Part shown: positions 1 to 6,991 of the stretch, in pieces | How the letters are laid out: every line of letters starts with the position of its first letter | How positions within the stretch are numbered: the first letter of the stretch is position 1 | Assembly: GCA_902464645.1 (NCBI GenBank) | Contig: CABQKL010000034.1 | Span: 1-17,278, forward strand | Origin: an uncultured Collinsella sp. | GTDB lineage: Bacteria > Actinomycetota > Coriobacteriia > Coriobacteriales > Coriobacteriaceae | Reading direction: 5' to 3' | DNA: 17,278 bases | Notes under the pieces: model-generated | The model's database searches: none | What the model was told of the DNA's origin: nothing | Seen by the model: the letters and a program-made list of their open reading frames with translations, nothing else | Program-made: the position numbers and the translations under genes

Positions 1-25
1 GGCCCGTGGGTTATACCCTAAGAGC

Positions 26-50
26 AAACCACCCTTTTTAAGGGTGGTTC
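26..50. repeat. Strong hairpin at left edge, possible end of an IS200/IS605-type element
   Basis: A near-perfect inverted repeat: AACCACCCTT at 27-36 pairs with AAGGGTGGTT at 40-49 around a three-base loop. A smaller dyad, GGGTTATACCC at 8-18, lies just outside it. Neither side has a clear run of T, so it is not a standard intrinsic terminator in either direction. A subterminal hairpin of this kind is usual near the ends of IS200/IS605 elements, and its position at the very edge of the window fits such an element lying further left. No transposase can be read in the few bases available, so the element identity is a guess; the hairpin itself is certain. Confidence 0.4.
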
Positions 51-243
51 TGATTGGCGGTTACTCGAACGGTTTGATGTTTGTGGCATAGGTTATCGGT
101 TTGAGGAGAAATGGGGTCACACAGCGGCTCTCAGAGCGCCTGCCGCACTCCCCCGCCATTACTCCTGCGGCATCCTCGTATAGAGCCCATCCCGCTTGGC
201 GTTTCGTTGCAACAGCCCACTTGTCCACCGATCAAGTGAACTA
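51..243. other. Intergenic stretch with no gene recognised
   Basis: No open frame here looks like a protein gene. An open plus-strand frame from TTG 101 to 367 has no ribosome binding site, and its later part runs through the repeat array. An ATG at 111 follows a GAGGAG at only two bases and yields about 42 residues without recognisable features. Small dyads are present, for example CACTTG at 218-223 with CAAGTG at 233-238, and GCGGC/GCCGC pairings between about 124 and 147. I see no promoter or RNA gene that I could defend. Confidence 0.5.
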
Positions 244-248
244 CTGGA

Positions 249-439
249 ATAAATACAGCGACACGCTTGTTCGTTACAGTCGCTATATCTACGTAAATCG
301 ACGCGATAAATACAGCCTGTATTCGGCTGTATACCAGCTACGCGTATGTAGATTCATATCGCGTTAATAAATCGGCTCAAGCGCGTGCAAAACGCGCAAG
401 TAGCCGCAAAAGGCGATTATCGCGTAGGTAGATTTTTGG
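249..439. repeat. Three degenerate ~57-74 bp units, each with a different stem-loop
   Basis: Three successive units start near 249, 306 and 366. Units 1 and 2 begin with the identical 11-mer ATAAATACAGC; unit 3 begins ATAAATCGGC. Each opening is followed by a stem-loop whose sequence differs but whose pairing is kept: AGCGAC 257-262 with GTCGCT 279-284; ATACAGCC 310-317 with GGCTGTAT 325-332; and CGGCT 373-377 with AGCCG 402-406, which encloses GCGCGT 381-386 paired with ACGCGC 392-397. The ends of units 2 and 3 share CGCGTA(T/G)GTAGATT at 341-354 and 421-434. The region is more AT-rich than the genes. Function is unknown; it could be a structured RNA, an operator array or an intergenic repeat family. 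Confidence 0.5.
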
Positions 440-474
440 CACCCTATTGCTTACTGAAAATTAAACAATTGCTT

Positions 475-509
475 AAAACAAAAAAGGTCAGGCACTAGGT
501 GCCTGACCT
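475..509 (-). terminator. Rho-independent terminator after tRNA-Pro
   Basis: Read on the minus strand, a perfect 11-bp stem (AGGTCAGGCAC / GTGCCTGACCT, 485-509) with a three-base loop is followed by TTTTTTGTTTT. It starts 9 bases beyond the CCA end of the tRNA. This is a textbook intrinsic terminator. It probably ends both the tRNA transcript and any read-through from coaBC and the long operon. Confidence 0.93.
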
Positions 510-518
510 GCAAACTTC

Positions 519-595
<77 letters not shown>

Positions 596-637
596 AAGCT
601 TTTGTTTGTTGCGCTGCTCTCGCTCGCAACAGGGAGT

Positions 638-667
638 ATATTAACCCGAAACTTTGCTCTTGTGCAA
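638..667 (-). promoter_or_regulatory. Candidate promoter for tRNA-Pro
   Basis: On the minus strand TTGCAC (662-667) is followed after 18 bases by TAATAT (638-643), with TATACT (635-640) overlapping as an alternative -10. The short region before the tRNA is AT-richer than its surroundings. The predicted leader includes a small hairpin, GTTGCG/CGCAAC at 608-630, ahead of the mature 5' end at 595. The match to a housekeeping sigma-factor promoter is moderate, and the tRNA could also be carried by read-through from coaBC. Confidence 0.4.
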
Positions 668-675
668 GAACTTTT

Positions 676-1893
676 TTACAAATTTTGAAGCAAGTCCAAA
701 ATTGTATCCGCGAGCTGGGGTTTTGTTAGAACGGGAAGTTCTTGCGTACCCGCTGTGCTCACGATCCAGGCCTTGTTGGTATCGGTTCCAAAGCCCGAAT
801 CGGCGCGCAAGACATCGTTGGCGATAATGGCGTCGCAACCCTTGCGGGCGAGCTTTCGCCGAGCGTACTCCACGACGTTATCGGTCTCAGCCGCAAAGCC
901 GATCACGCACCGCTCCCCCTTTTGGCGCGAAAGCTCGGCCAAGATATCGACTGTCTCGACCAGTTCAATGTGATCCAATCGTTCGTTGGCCTTTTTGAGC
1001 TTATGGTCGGCAGGGGCTGCGGGGGTGTAGTCGGCGACAGCGGCCGCGCAAATGGCCGCATCGGCCGTCTGGAAGGCGCCCAGCGCCGCCTGCAGCATCT
1101 CTGCGGCGGTCTGCACGCGCACGAACTCCACGCCGCGGGGAACATCGAGCGATGTCGGCCCCAGCACAAGCGTAACCGCAGCACCGCGGCGAGCGGCCTC
1201 TCCCGCCAGGGCGATGCCCATCTTGCCCGAAGAGCGGTTGCCAATGAATCGCACGGGGTCGATCGGCTCGTGCGTGGGGCCGGCGGTTATCATAATGCGC
1301 TTGCCTGCCAGGTCTTGCGGGACGGGGTTCAGCACCTCGCAGACGGCCTCGACGATGTCCTCGGGCTCGCTCATGCGTCCCGTGTCCACGTCGCCGCAGG
1401 CAAGGTAGCCGCTGCCGGGTCCCACCACATGGACACCACGTTCGCGCAGCGCGGCCATATTGGCCTGCGTCGCCGGCGCCTTCCACATGCCGTTGTTCAT
1501 GGCAGGGGCGATCACGATGGGTCGCGGCGTGGCAAGCAGCGTGGTGGAGATGAGGTCATCGGCGATGCCGTTTGCCATCTTGGCGATGATATTGGCCGTC
1601 GCGGGCGCCACGACCACCAGATCGGGCTCCTGCGCCAGCGATATGTGGTGGATGGGATCGGAGGGGTCGTCGAATAGGCCCACGGCAACGGGTTCGTTGG
1701 TGAGTGCACGGAAGGTGAGCGGGCCCACAAAATCGGTGGCATGCTCGCTCATTACGACCTTGACGCGCGCGCCGCGCTTTTGCAGCAGGCGCACGATATT
1801 GCACGACTTATAGGCGGCGATCCCGCCGGTAATGCCCAGCAGGATCGTTTTTCCCTCAAGTTGCATTGAATTGTTGGATGCCGCCGTCATCAT
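676..1893 (-). CDS. coaBC: Bifunctional phosphopantothenoylcysteine decarboxylase / phosphopantothenate-cysteine ligase
   Basis: CoaBC (Dfp) performs two cytoplasmic steps of coenzyme A synthesis: it joins 4'-phosphopantothenate to cysteine using CTP, then decarboxylates the product to 4'-phosphopantetheine. The 405 residues match the usual length. The N-terminal flavoprotein CoaC half (about 14-190) shows the GITGGIAAYK start, the catalytic HISL histidine near residue 83, PAMNNGMW at 130-137 and the cysteine in ACGDVDTGRM (166). The CoaB half (about 197-405) shows ITAGPTHEPIDPVR, FIGNRSSGKMG at 216-226, AAAVADYTP and KLKKANE near 298-304. All key residues are present, so it should be active. 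The chosen ATG has AAGGAA six bases upstream; an ATG directly after it and Met10 are alternatives. It follows the zinc-ribbon gene immediately and is the last protein gene of the block. Confidence 0.97.
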   Translation of the reverse strand: MMTAASNNSMQLEGKTILLGITGGIAAYKSCNIVRLLQKRGARVKVVMSEHATDFVGPLTFRALTNEPVAVGLFDDPSDPIHHISLAQEPDLVVVAPATANIIAKMANGIADDLISTTLLATPRPIVIAPAMNNGMWKAPATQANMAALRERGVHVVGPGSGYLACGDVDTGRMSEPEDIVEAVCEVLNPVPQDLAGKRIMITAGPTHEPIDPVRFIGNRSSGKMGIALAGEAARRGAAVTLVLGPTSLDVPRGVEFVRVQTAAEMLQAALGAFQTADAAICAAAVADYTPAAPADHKLKKANERLDHIELVETVDILAELSRQKGERCVIGFAAETDNVVEYARRKLARKGCDAIIANDVLRADSGFGTDTNKAWIVSTAGTQELPVLTKPQLADTILDLLQNL

Positions 1894-2613
1894 TTAAGCT
1901 TCCTTGCTGGGAAGCACCAGCAGGCGGTGGCAATACGGGCAGTGCGCGATCTCGCTACCGTCGTGGTTGAGGTCGCTCATGGATGACGCCTGGAGCGCGG
2001 TGTGGCAGATGGTGGGAATGTTGCCCTTGATGGTCTCGACGGCCAGGCCACGGAACTGCTTGAGCAGGCGCTCGTAATCGGTGAGCACGTCAGTTGGCAG
2101 CGTGGCGGCAAGCGCGGTGCGCTCCTTGGTGGCGGCGTCAATCTGTGCCTGCAGGTCGGCGGCCTTGGCGCGGGCGGCCTTGGTGTCGGCCTTCACGCCC
2201 TCCTCGAACTTGGCGATGATGACCTGCGCGCGGTTCTCGCGGTCGAGCGCCTCCTTATGGGCGATGACGACGTCCTTGCGGGTATGCTCGATCTTGTCCA
2301 GTCGCTTGGCCAGGGTGGCGAGCTCGTTCTCCAGGTCCTGAACCTCGCGGTAGTCAGAGCCATCAACATGGCGCTTCTTGGCGGCCTCGATGGCGGTATT
2401 GGTCTGGATCTCGGTAGTGTTGAGGTCATCGAGCTCAATATCCAGATCCTTGCGCTGGGCGTAGAGCTTGGTCATCTCGGACTTGAGCTTAACGTAGGTC
2501 TTGCGCTTGGAAGCGAGCTCCTTGAGCTCCGGCATATTGGCAAGTTCGCTCTTGTTGCGGGCGAGCTCCAAATCGATCTGTTGCAGCTTGAGTAGCGTAG
2601 CGCCGGCGCTCAT
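1894..2613 (-). CDS. Coiled-coil protein with C-terminal zinc-ribbon-like end (DUF164 / zf-RING_7 type)
   Basis: A 239-residue cytoplasmic protein. Residues about 8-170 are charged and heptad-like (Leu, Lys, Glu, Ala), predicting a long antiparallel coiled coil. The C-terminus (about 196-235) resembles the C4 zinc ribbon of the DUF164 family. The second cysteine pair is intact (CPYC, Cys225 and Cys228). The first pair is not: where the family usually has CxxC, only Cys203 is seen, preceded by IPTI and followed by His204. The start at 2613 is favoured over an upstream ATG at 2649 because AAGGAGAG lies seven bases ahead and the ATG overlaps the nif3 stop as ATGA. This family is often found beside Nif3-like genes; its molecular role is not settled. 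Confidence 0.85.
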   Translation of the reverse strand: MSAGATLLKLQQIDLELARNKSELANMPELKELASKRKTYVKLKSEMTKLYAQRKDLDIELDDLNTTEIQTNTAIEAAKKRHVDGSDYREVQDLENELATLAKRLDKIEHTRKDVVIAHKEALDRENRAQVIIAKFEEGVKADTKAARAKAADLQAQIDAATKERTALAATLPTDVLTDYERLLKQFRGLAVETIKGNIPTICHTALQASSMSDLNHDGSEIAHCPYCHRLLVLPSKEA

Positions 2614-3419
2614 AAGTTCTCTCCTTTTGTCACAGTCCACCATTGGCAAGGGTTCAGTATTTTAATCGCATGACGGGGGTCAACCCCGGCGTCAACCGCA
2701 GAGTTCATCAAGATATCCACGAACGGCTCCTCGGAGCGGTCGTGGCCGAGCAGGATGACGCCCAGACCACGCAAGGCAAGGTCCTGCGCCACGTGGTAGC
2801 CGACCTCTCCGGTCACAATAACATCTGCGCCCGCGGCGATGGCAAGCTCACCAAAATCGCCGAGGGAGCCGCCCAGAATGGCGACGGTGCGGCACGGGTG
2901 ATCGGTCTCGCCCCATACGCGTGGGTCGCTGCGAAACGCCGCTGCGGCGCGCGCGGCAAGGTCACGCAGGCTGCAGGGGTCGTTCAACGTTGCAAACGCG
3001 CCCAGGCCGGTCGCTTCGGGGTCGTCCACGTGCTCCAGCGAGCTTGCGGGTGCGGCGTCCAACAGCGTACTTAGGCAAACGCGAGCCTCATGCGAGCGGT
3101 CCAGGTTGGTGTGAAGCGAGATGATGCTCACGCCGCAACGAGCTGCCTCGTACAGCGCAGCGCTGCACTGGGGTCGCGCGGAATCGGCCGGACAAAAGGC
3201 CTCGGGCGCCTTGATATAGATGGGATGATGCGTCAGCAGCACGTTAGCGCCGGCCTCGAGAGCGCGATGCACGTTGGCCTCGGTCGCGTCGAGTGCGCAG
3301 GCAACACCGTTGATCTTGGCAGCAGGATCTCCCACAGATAGCCCAACATGATCCCAGCCCTCGGCGTCCGCCTTGGGGTAGCGCGCCAGCAGGGCACGTT
3401 CAAGCTCGGAGACGATCAT
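2610..3419 (-). CDS. Nif3-like dinuclear metal-centre protein (DUF34 family, YbgI/YqfO type)
   Basis: A 269-residue Nif3/DUF34 protein. Family members form toroidal hexamers with a two-metal site on the inner face; the reaction is not firmly established, and GTP cyclohydrolase-like or metal-chaperone roles have been proposed. The metal ligands are visible: THHPIY (63-68, His64 and His65), HTNLD (103-107, Asp107) and GHDRSEE (224-230, His225 and Glu229). The conserved VTGEVGYH stretch (201-208) is also present. The length matches the short bacterial form, without the large central insertion seen in YqfO. The ATG overlaps the stop of the cysteine desulfurase gene by ATGA, and its own stop overlaps the zinc-ribbon start in the same way, so translation of the three genes is probably coupled. 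Confidence 0.92.
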   Translation of the reverse strand: MIVSELERALLARYPKADAEGWDHVGLSVGDPAAKINGVACALDATEANVHRALEAGANVLLTHHPIYIKAPEAFCPADSARPQCSAALYEAARCGVSIISLHTNLDRSHEARVCLSTLLDAAPASSLEHVDDPEATGLGAFATLNDPCSLRDLAARAAAAFRSDPRVWGETDHPCRTVAILGGSLGDFGELAIAAGADVIVTGEVGYHVAQDLALRGLGVILLGHDRSEEPFVDILMNSAVDAGVDPRHAIKILNPCQWWTVTKGENL

Positions 3420-4594
3420 GCGGTACCTACGATCGAGAGCAGCGTCTGGGCAAAGTCGTCCAGATCTCCCGGATTCACGCGGTCATCGAAGGAAATGCGC
3501 AGTGCACCCAATGCCTGCTCGCGACCAATGCCCATCGCACTCAAAACGTGGCTGGGGTCCATGCTGCCACTCGAGCAGGCAGAGCCGGCCGAAACCTCAA
3601 AGCCGGCGGCGTCGAGCTTGATAATGAGCTCCTCGGAGTCCATGCCGTCAACGTAGATCGAAACCATGCCGGGCAGACGGTCGGCCTGGGCGTAGTCACC
3701 CATGGTGGCATGAATGTGCGGATGGGCCGTAAGCGTGGCGTAGAGCTTATCGGAAAGGGCTTGCAGCTTCTCGCGCTCGTGAGCGACACGGGGCGCCAAC
3801 GTGCGGGCGGCAGCAGCAAAAGCCAGCTGCGTGCGCAGGTCCTGCGTACCGGCGCGACGGCCGGCTTCCTGTCCACCGCCAAAGATGCGCGGACGCAGCG
3901 GCGTGCGGTTCTTAAGGTAGAGCGCGCCGGATGCCACAGGGCCGCCGATCTTATGCGCGGCAACGGTCATGGCATCGACGCCCAGCTCGGTGACATCGAG
4001 CGGAATATGCAAGTAGCCCTGGATGGCGTCGGTATGGAACAGGGCACCCGCGGCGTGCGCGGCGGCGGCAAGTTCGCGGATAGGCTGCACCACACCGGTC
4101 TCGTTATTGGCGACCATAATGCTCACGAGCGCGACGTCGTCGTCGAGCAGGTCAACAAGCGTGGCAGGCTCAATGTAGCCCGCGCGGCAGGGCTGAACCA
4201 GGTCGACGGTAAAGCCGGTGGCACGCAGCAGCGGCAGGTTGTCCAGGATCGAATCGTGCTCGATGGCAGATACGATCACGCGGTTACGCTTGCGGTCGCG
4301 CTGACGAGCGCCCTCGGCAAGACCGAGGAGCGCCAGCTGGTTGGCCTCGGTGCCGCCGTTGGTAAGGATGATCTCGGACGGGCGAACGCGTGCGCCAAAG
4401 CTACGGGCGATCTCGCGACGAGCGACTTCCAGACGCGCGGCGGCCTTGCGGCCGAGCGAGTGCAGCGAGTTGGGGTTGACGCCCGCAAGCTCGCTATCGT
4501 CGTACTCACGCTGCGCAAGGAGCGCCTCGGCGCGCATGGGCGTCGAGGCGGCATAGTCAAGATTCACGGGTATGCGGTTTTGACCTGCGGTCAT
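3416..4594 (-). CDS. Cysteine desulfurase (NifS/IscS family, aminotransferase class V)
   Basis: A PLP enzyme of 392 residues that converts cysteine to alanine and passes on the sulfur as a persulfide for Fe-S clusters, thiolated tRNA or cofactors. Motifs in order: LDYAASTP (12-19), NGGTEANQLAL (79-89), IEHDSI with the PLP-stacking His113, NNETG (163-167), HTDAIQ (187-192), the Schiff-base lysine in AAHKIGG (Lys215), GGGQEAGRRAGT (239-250) and the catalytic Cys340 in GSACSSGSMDPSHVL. That loop is typical of group I NifS/IscS enzymes. No iscU, nifU or mnmA gene lies next to it here, so the acceptor cannot be named and no symbol is assigned. GGAGG precedes the start by about 11 bases; the stop overlaps the Nif3-like gene. 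Confidence 0.95.
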   Translation of the reverse strand: MTAGQNRIPVNLDYAASTPMRAEALLAQREYDDSELAGVNPNSLHSLGRKAAARLEVARREIARSFGARVRPSEIILTNGGTEANQLALLGLAEGARQRDRKRNRVIVSAIEHDSILDNLPLLRATGFTVDLVQPCRAGYIEPATLVDLLDDDVALVSIMVANNETGVVQPIRELAAAAHAAGALFHTDAIQGYLHIPLDVTELGVDAMTVAAHKIGGPVASGALYLKNRTPLRPRIFGGGQEAGRRAGTQDLRTQLAFAAAARTLAPRVAHEREKLQALSDKLYATLTAHPHIHATMGDYAQADRLPGMVSIYVDGMDSEELIIKLDAAGFEVSAGSACSSGSMDPSHVLSAMGIGREQALGALRISFDDRVNPGDLDDFAQTLLSIVGTA

Positions 4595-4600
4595 AAGGAT

Positions 4601-5272
4601 TTATGCCTCCTGTGCAGCCTCATTGCCCAGCTTCTGCAACAGCGCAACTTCGGCGGCGGGATCTTCGGACTTAAATACGGCGGAGCCGGCTACGAGTACG
4701 TTGGCACCGGCCTTGACGACTTCGGCAATGTTCTTGGAAGAAATGCCGCCGTCGACCTCGATAAGGGGCGAAACGCCGTGACGCTCGCACATGGCCTTAA
4801 GCTCGTGGAGTTTGGCAATGGTACCGGGGATAAAACTCTGGCCGCCAAAGCCAGGGTTCACGCTCATCAGCAGCACCATATCGACGACGTCGATGATGCT
4901 CTCGAGTACGCAGACAGGCGTTGCGGGGTTGAGCACCACGCCGGCCTTGACGCCGCGCTGCTGCAGATGGGTGAGCGTGCGGTGCAGGTGCGTGGAGGCC
5001 TCGTAGTGCACGGTGATCATGTCGGCGCCAGCATCGGCATACCAATCGACCGTCTCGTCGGGGTTCGACACCATGAGGTGCGCGTCGACCGGCACGTCGG
5101 TGGAGCGCTTGACGGCCTTGAGGATATCAACGCCAAAGGTGAGGTTGCCGGTAAAGTGACCGTCCATCACGTCGAAGTGTACAAAGTCGGCACCGGCGAT
5201 CTTGTCGAGGTCGCCCTTAAGGTTGGCCATATCAGCCGAAAGGATGGACGGAGCGATTTTAATGGAACCCAT
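4601..5272 (-). CDS. rpe: Ribulose-phosphate 3-epimerase
   Basis: Rpe interconverts ribulose 5-phosphate and xylulose 5-phosphate in the pentose phosphate pathway. The 223-residue length is typical of this TIM-barrel enzyme. Visible features are IAPSILSAD (6-14), HFDVMDGHF (32-40, metal ligand His32 and catalytic Asp34), DAHLMV (63-68, His65), SVNPGFGGQSFIP (137-149) and EVDGGI (172-177, catalytic Asp174). All metal and acid-base residues are present. The second motif reads GNLTFG where many homologues have PNLTFG, a minor change. AAAGG lies eight bases before the ATG. The gene sits 18 bases after gpsA and 6 bases before the cysteine desulfurase gene, evidently in one transcript. Confidence 0.97.
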   Translation of the reverse strand: MGSIKIAPSILSADMANLKGDLDKIAGADFVHFDVMDGHFTGNLTFGVDILKAVKRSTDVPVDAHLMVSNPDETVDWYADAGADMITVHYEASTHLHRTLTHLQQRGVKAGVVLNPATPVCVLESIIDVVDMVLLMSVNPGFGGQSFIPGTIAKLHELKAMCERHGVSPLIEVDGGISSKNIAEVVKAGANVLVAGSAVFKSEDPAAEVALLQKLGNEAAQEA

Positions 5273-5290
5273 GGTAGTAGCCTTTCTGCA

Positions 5291-6298
5291 CTAGTCGGTG
5301 AGTCCGTAGAACTCTTGCGATGGGACGCGGTCGGTGAGAATTTCGAGCGCCCTATCCAAAGTAACACCGTTGTAGAGCGTTTGCTCCACGGCAAAGGTGA
5401 GCGGAATGTCTACGCCCAGTGAACGGGCGAGCTCGCTGACGCTGCGGGCCGCGACGGCGCCCTCGACCACCATGTGCGTGCGCGCCTGGTACTCATCGAG
5501 CGACACGCCGTGGGCAAATTCGTAGCCAAAGGTGCGGTTGCGCGAATGCTCGGAGGTGCAGGTGGCAATGAGGTCACCCATGCCGGCAAGGCCCATGCAA
5601 GTCATGGCCTGCCCGCCGCGGGCATGCACCAGTCGGCTGATCTCGGCCAGGCCGCGCGTCATGATAAGGGCGAGTGTGTTGTCGCCCGCACCGGTACCGG
5701 CGGAGATGCCGCACACGATGGCGATGACGTTTTTCATGGCGCCGCATACCTCGACGCCGGTCATGTCCTGCGACAGGTAGATGCGGAAGGCCGTGGATAG
5801 AAGCAGGTCCTTAAAGGTCTCCCCTATCTGCGGGTCTTCGCTGGCGATGACGGCGGCAGAAAGTCCGCCGCGGCAGATCTCCTCGGCATGGTTGGGTCCC
5901 GAGAGCGCCGCCACGCGCCGCTCGTTGCCGATCTCGCTGGCGATGACCTCGCTCATGAGCAGGCCGGACTCGGGCTCAATGCCCTTGGTGAGGCAGAGCA
6001 CCGGGGTGTAGGCGGCGATGAAGGGTGCTGCCTGATGGCATACGCTGCGCAGGTGCGTGGAGGGCACGGCAAAGATGACGGCCTCGGCGCCGTCGAGCGC
6101 CTGCGTCAGGTCCGTCGTGGCGACGACGTTGCCGGGCAGCTCGTAGTCCACCAGATAACGGGGGTTACGGTGCTCGCCATTGATGCCGGCGGCCGTCTGC
6201 TCGCTATGGGCCCACATGATCACGCGCTCGGCTCGTGCGGCAGCAAGGCCGGCGACGGCGGTTCCCCAGGAGCCGGAGCCAATCAGCGCAACATTCAT
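5291..6298 (-). CDS. gpsA: NAD(P)-dependent glycerol-3-phosphate dehydrogenase
   Basis: GpsA reduces dihydroxyacetone phosphate to sn-glycerol 3-phosphate, the backbone for phospholipids, in the cytoplasm. The 335 residues match the family. The N-terminal Rossmann fold starts with GSGSWG (7-12). FAVPS (76-80), LTKGIE (103-108, Lys105) and LSGPNHAEE (132-140) follow. The C-terminal helical domain carries the catalytic Lys189 in GAMKNV, GDNTLALIMTRGL, AGMGDL (238-243) and SRNR (252-255). The start has TAGGAGAG close upstream, overlapping the plsY stop. Its immediate neighbour plsY encodes the enzyme that uses its product, which supports the assignment. Confidence 0.97.
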   Translation of the reverse strand: MNVALIGSGSWGTAVAGLAAARAERVIMWAHSEQTAAGINGEHRNPRYLVDYELPGNVVATTDLTQALDGAEAVIFAVPSTHLRSVCHQAAPFIAAYTPVLCLTKGIEPESGLLMSEVIASEIGNERRVAALSGPNHAEEICRGGLSAAVIASEDPQIGETFKDLLLSTAFRIYLSQDMTGVEVCGAMKNVIAIVCGISAGTGAGDNTLALIMTRGLAEISRLVHARGGQAMTCMGLAGMGDLIATCTSEHSRNRTFGYEFAHGVSLDEYQARTHMVVEGAVAARSVSELARSLGVDIPLTFAVEQTLYNGVTLDRALEILTDRVPSQEFYGLTD

Positions 6299-6307
6299 GA
6301 CTCTCTC

Positions 6308-6991
6308 CTACTTATCGTCGGGCACGGTCACGCGCTTGGTAAACGAGAGCTTGGACTCCTTGCCCGTCATGAGCTTTTTGATGTTCGCACGATGGGCCCA
6401 CACCACGGTGATGCCGATCAGCGCCATGCAAAATTTGAGACCCAGGCTGCAGTACGGAAAGACCGCGCAGACGGCGATGGGAAGACCGATGGCCGCGGCA
6501 AGCGAGCCCACCGACACAAACTTGGTGATGGCGACGGCCACGATAAACATGCCCAACAGCGAAAGTCCGATGGGCCAGTACCAGGCGAGGATGACGCCCA
6601 GGCCCACGGCGATACCCTTGCCGCCATGGAAATTGAGGTAGGGCGAGAAGATGTGGCCCCATACCGCAGCCAGGCAGATGACGCCGAGCATCCAGTCGCC
6701 GGGGGCTCCAGGCGCCATGATGCTCACAGGGAAGCCATAGCCCACGCCCGCGATGAGCGGACGGGCGATAAGGACGCAGATAGCGCCCTTAAGGCAGTCG
6801 AGCAGCAGCGTGAGCGCGGCCACCTTGGGGCCGGCTACGCGCAGGGCGTTGGTGGTGCCGATGTTGCCGGAGCCCGCCTTGCGAATGTCGGTGTGGTTGA
6901 ACACGCGGCCCAGGATCAGGCCAAACGGAATCGCTCCGATAAAGAACGAGACCACGGCACAGATGGCGGTCAGCAGAATCGGATTATGCAT
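6308..6991 (-). CDS. plsY: Acyl-phosphate:glycerol-3-phosphate acyltransferase
   Basis: PlsY moves an acyl group from acyl-phosphate to glycerol 3-phosphate, giving lysophosphatidic acid at the inner face of the cytoplasmic membrane. The 227-residue protein is strongly hydrophobic, with about six or seven membrane segments. The three signature loops are intact: SGNIGTTN (41-48), the GHIFSPYLNFHGGKG loop (112-126) and HRANI (200-204). It needs acyl-phosphate from PlsX, which is not encoded in this window. The ATG lies eight bases inside the end of der (ATGCATAA overlap), with AAGGAG in the der tail acting as ribosome binding site, so the two are translationally coupled. Confidence 0.97.
   Translation of the reverse strand: MHNPILLTAICAVVSFFIGAIPFGLILGRVFNHTDIRKAGSGNIGTTNALRVAGPKVAALTLLLDCLKGAICVLIARPLIAGVGYGFPVSIMAPGAPGDWMLGVICLAAVWGHIFSPYLNFHGGKGIAVGLGVILAWYWPIGLSLLGMFIVAVAITKFVSVGSLAAAIGLPIAVCAVFPYCSLGLKFCMALIGITVVWAHRANIKKLMTGKESKLSFTKRVTVPDDK

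Noticed and set aside
101..367. An 88-codon open plus-strand frame starting TTG
   Set aside because: It has no ribosome binding site, and its second half is the translation of the repeat units, so it is probably not coding.
651..675. A terminator directly after coaBC
   Set aside because: A short dyad near GTTCTTGCACAAGAGC exists, but the loop is tiny or the stem is weak and no T-run follows.
3548..5422. A 624-codon open frame on the plus strand
   Set aside because: It lies fully antisense to the cysteine desulfurase and rpe genes, has no recognisable domain, and is explained by the high GC content keeping the opposite frame free of stops.
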